The position numbers and the translations under genes were made by a program. Positions 6,436-8,252 of a DNA stretch of 8,252 bases are shown piece after piece. Source of the DNA: DASZVN01 sp035547055 (GTDB lineage: Bacteria; Pseudomonadota; Alphaproteobacteria; Rhizobiales; Methylopilaceae); the NCBI GenBank assembly GCA_035547055.1, contig DASZVN010000132.1, positions 1 through 8,252 of the forward strand. Direction: 5' to 3'. The notes beneath the pieces are model-generated. The model made no database searches and was not told the origin of the DNA. It worked only from the letters and a program-made list of their open reading frames with translations. Each line of letters opens with the position of its first letter. The stretch's first letter is position 1.

Positions 6436-8087
6436 GCGGCGGCCCTTTCGACAAGAGGCGGGGCGGGAAGCGCGACGTGGCGGTCCGCGGCACGGATCAG
6501 CGCCGGGTCGTGGGTCGCGACGACGACGAGGCGGCGGCGGGCCTGAGCCAAGAGCACGGCGCGCACGGCCTCGGCAGTGGCCGGATCGAGCTTTGCGGTC
6601 GGCTCGTCGGCGAGGATGACGCGATCCGACAGCAGCGCACGGGCGATCCCGATCCGCAGGCGCTGGCCGCCCGAGAGATTGGCGCCGCCTTCGGCGACCG
6701 GCGCGTCGAGTCCGCCGGGGAGGAGATGCCCGTCGAGGAGGCCGACCTGGGCCGCCGCGCGCGCCAGCGCCGCCCGGTCGACCGGGCCGCGGGGCGATGC
6801 GATCGCCTCGGCCAGGGTCCCGGCAGGGACATAGAGGTCGGTCGCGATCCAGTCGCAGCCGGCGGCATCGGCTTGCGGCAGCGCGGGCGCGCCCCGGTCC
6901 GTCGCCTCGACGCCGGCCAGCATGCGCAGGAGCGTCGACTTGCCGGCGCCGCTCGGACCGGAGATCACCACCAGGCCGGCCTGCCGCCCCTCCGCCGCCA
7001 GCGCCTGGCCGACGACCCCGAGCGCGGCGGCAAGGTCGCGGCGCCGCGCCTCGTCGGGATCGGCGCCCGCTTCTTCCGCAAGCAGGCGGTCCAGCGCCGT
7101 CGCCGCCGCCTCGCCTTCGGCCTTGGCGTGGTACTGCTCCGCATAGCGCCGGAACGGCGTGAAGAAGTCCGCGGCGGCGACAAGGATGAAAAGGCTCTGC
7201 CAGAGCTGCAGGCCATAGAAGCCGGGAACCTGCACCAGGCCGAGATGGCCGAGGCCGAGGAAGATGGCGAGGACGGCGATCGACAGCGCCGAGAAGAAGT
7301 CGACGATGCCGGCGTTGAGAAAGGCGACCCGCAGCACGTTCATCGTGCCGGCGCCGTAGGCGCCCATGCGGCGCTCGATCTTGACGCGCTCCGTGGCCAA
7401 CCCGTGGCTGGCGAGAACGGTCGGCAGCGCCCGGACGCGATCGGCGAACTGGGCGGCGAGATGCCCGAAGGCGGTTTCCTGCGCCTCCGCCCTGCCACGT
7501 ACCAGCCCGCCGACCAGGACGAAGAAGACGATCATCACCGGTAGGCACAGCAGGAGCGTCGCCGCTGCTTCCCAGGACACGGCCGAGACGGCTGCGGCGG
7601 CGAGCAGCGGACCGGCCGCCAGCATGGCACGCGCCGCCGCATGGCCGACGACGAGCGCCGCCACCGCGTCGGGATGGCGCTGCAGGCCGGCCAGGAGCGC
7701 GCCGGCCGGCCGGTTGCCGATCGCCCGCGCCGGCAGGGCGACGAGCCGCCGCCCGGCGGTGGCGCGCAGGCCCTCGGCGACGGCGCCTTCCGCGTCCGCC
7801 ACGCGGCAGTCGGCAAGGACGCCGGCGATGCCGGACAGGGCGAGTGCGGCCAGCGCCCCGGCGAGCGCGCCGCCGGCGAAGGCCCCGTCCGCGATCATGC
7901 GGCCGGCGAAGAGGCCGAGCGCCGCGACAAAGCCGAGGCGGAAGACCGCCCGCGCGATCTGCCAGACGAGCGTCGCCCGCAATCCCGCGGCGCCCAGCCG
8001 GCGAGCCGCGGTCAAGACGCACGGTCCATCGGCGGCCATCGAGGCGCGCCGGGGCCGTCCGGCGCGGAAGGGCATTCGTTCGATCAT
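6432..8087 (-). CDS. cydD: Thiol reductant ABC exporter subunit CydD
   Basis: A 551-residue inner-membrane half-transporter and first gene of the cydDC operon. Identity rests on the TMNVLRVAFLNAGIVDFF stretch (248-265), then LSIAVLAIFLG and YHAKAEGEAA (319-328), which closely follow E. coli CydD. Membrane segments lie near 45-62, 72-92, 142-192 and 260-310. The ATPase domain has Walker A GPSGAGKST (377-385), signature LSGGQ (471-475), Walker B VILADE (490-495) and H-loop His526. The Q-loop position is Thr416, and the segment before Walker A lacks the usual aromatic A-loop and looks shortened. The start is uncertain: ATGs at 8087, 8075 and 8039 all lack a clear Shine-Dalgarno sequence. The longest is given; 8039 would place the first membrane helix at a more typical distance. 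Confidence 0.92.
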   Translation of the reverse strand: MIERMPFRAGRPRRASMAADGPCVLTAARRLGAAGLRATLVWQIARAVFRLGFVAALGLFAGRMIADGAFAGGALAGALAALALSGIAGVLADCRVADAEGAVAEGLRATAGRRLVALPARAIGNRPAGALLAGLQRHPDAVAALVVGHAAARAMLAAGPLLAAAAVSAVSWEAAATLLLCLPVMIVFFVLVGGLVRGRAEAQETAFGHLAAQFADRVRALPTVLASHGLATERVKIERRMGAYGAGTMNVLRVAFLNAGIVDFFSALSIAVLAIFLGLGHLGLVQVPGFYGLQLWQSLFILVAAADFFTPFRRYAEQYHAKAEGEAAATALDRLLAEEAGADPDEARRRDLAAALGVVGQALAAEGRQAGLVVISGPSGAGKSTLLRMLAGVEATDRGAPALPQADAAGCDWIATDLYVPAGTLAEAIASPRGPVDRAALARAAAQVGLLDGHLLPGGLDAPVAEGGANLSGGQRLRIGIARALLSDRVILADEPTAKLDPATAEAVRAVLLAQARRRLVVVATHDPALIRAADRHVALPAPPLVERAAA

Positions 8088-8122
8088 CGGCCAGTAGGTA
8101 GGGACGCGCCTGACAGCCTGCT

Positions 8123-8136
8123 TTGACCCGGATCAA
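8123..8136. promoter_or_regulatory. FNR/FixK-type anaerobox
   Basis: TTGAC-CCGG-ATCAA matches the FNR/FixK consensus TTGAT-N4-ATCAA at 9 of 10 arm positions; C in place of T at the fifth position is common in alphaproteobacterial sites. Its centre (8129.5) is 61.5 bp before the cydA start codon and about 42 bp before the first cydD ATG. A class II site at -41.5 would place the cydA transcript start near 8171, leaving a 20-nt leader that contains the ribosome binding site. This fits oxygen-limited induction of cytochrome bd. Confidence 0.8.
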
Positions 8137-8177
8137 TGAAGCGGCGCCGCCCGTCCGGCTAGACCGTGGCAGCCCGG

Positions 8178-8184
8178 AAAGGAG
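8178..8184 (+). promoter_or_regulatory. Ribosome binding site of cydA
   Basis: AAAGGAG lies 6 nt before the GTG at 8191. This strong Shine-Dalgarno sequence decides the non-ATG start of the truncated cydA. Confidence 0.8.
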
Positions 8185-8190
8185 CGCCGC

Positions 8191-8252
8191 GTGATCAGCC
8201 CCCTGCTCGTCGATCTGTCGCGCCTGCAGTTCGCACTGACGGCGATGTATCA
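8191..8252 (+). CDS. cydA: Cytochrome bd ubiquinol oxidase subunit I, N-terminus (cut by window edge)
   Basis: Only 20 codons and two bases are present. With GTG read as Met the protein begins MISPLLVDLSRLQFALTAMY. The LSRLQFALTAMYH stretch is the hallmark N-terminus of CydA, the haem-carrying quinol-oxidising subunit of cytochrome bd, a high-affinity terminal oxidase in the inner membrane. The next codon starts CA and should encode the conserved His (His19 in E. coli), an axial ligand of a high-spin haem. Strong upstream AAAGGAG supports the GTG start. It is divergent from cydDC, whose exporter is required to assemble this oxidase; cydB (and perhaps cydX) would be expected beyond the edge. 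Confidence 0.93.
   Translation, partial: MISPLLVDLSRLQFALTAMY

Larger units (their letters stand above)
8088..8190. promoter_or_regulatory. Divergent cydD-cydA promoter region
   Basis: This 103-bp spacer separates the divergent cydDC operon and cydA, so it must hold both promoters. It contains one FNR/FixK-type box (8123-8136). For cydA a weak -10-like TAGACC (8160-8165) fits a start near 8171-8172. For cydD no good -10 hexamer is visible (CCTACT on the minus strand at 8098-8093 is the best). Confidence 0.7.

Noticed and set aside
4879..6546. A 555-codon plus-strand frame opposite cydC
   Set aside because: It is charged, low-complexity sequence antisense to a gene with full ABC motifs; a shadow frame.
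6436..8136. N-terminal half of a 1101-codon minus-strand frame joined to CydC
   Set aside because: The part above 6435 is Arg/Gly/Pro-rich and lies out of frame over cydD. CydC homology begins at the ATG at 6435, which has its own ribosome binding site and the ATGA overlap.

Overview
The window is very G+C-rich with strong G/C preference at third codon positions. Together with an FNR/FixK-type box, a cyd oxidase locus and a secreted RTX protein built from T5SS/PEP-CTERM-type repeats, this suggests an alphaproteobacterium, probably of the Hyphomicrobiales (rhizobial/methylobacterial) kind. That placement is inference; no phylogenetic marker gene is present.

Layout. Bases 1-709 hold no convincing gene but carry a diverged duplication of a roughly 105-115 bp control block (247-351 and 568-683). 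Each copy has a sigma70-like promoter and an identical 16-bp inverted-repeat element. The downstream copy drives the main gene at 710-4594 (+), a 1294-residue, cysteine-free, repeat-built protein. It has about 20 beta-solenoid repeats, a beta-rich linker, six exact-period RTX nonapeptides and a type I secretion-like C-terminus. It is most likely a large secreted or surface adhesin-like protein; no transporter for it lies in the window.

After a 236-bp convergent spacer, the minus strand carries cydC (4831-6435) and cydD (6432-8087). Their ATGA overlap shows one cydDC operon. It encodes the heterodimeric ABC exporter of cysteine/glutathione needed to assemble cytochrome bd oxidase. Divergently, at 8191, a GTG start opens cydA, cut by the window edge after 20 residues; its N-terminus matches the cytochrome bd subunit I signature. 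Between cydD and cydA lies one FNR/FixK-type box (TTGAC-N4-ATCAA, 8123-8136), placed as a class II activator site for cydA and possibly shared with cydDC. The oxidase and its assembly exporter would then be induced together at low oxygen.

The most unusual points are the duplicated control block upstream of the RTX gene, the RTX plus T5SS/PEP-CTERM repeat architecture without signal peptide or translocator domain, and CydD/CydC nucleotide-binding domains that lack the canonical Q-loop glutamine and a recognisable A-loop. I did not find a clear new multigene system.
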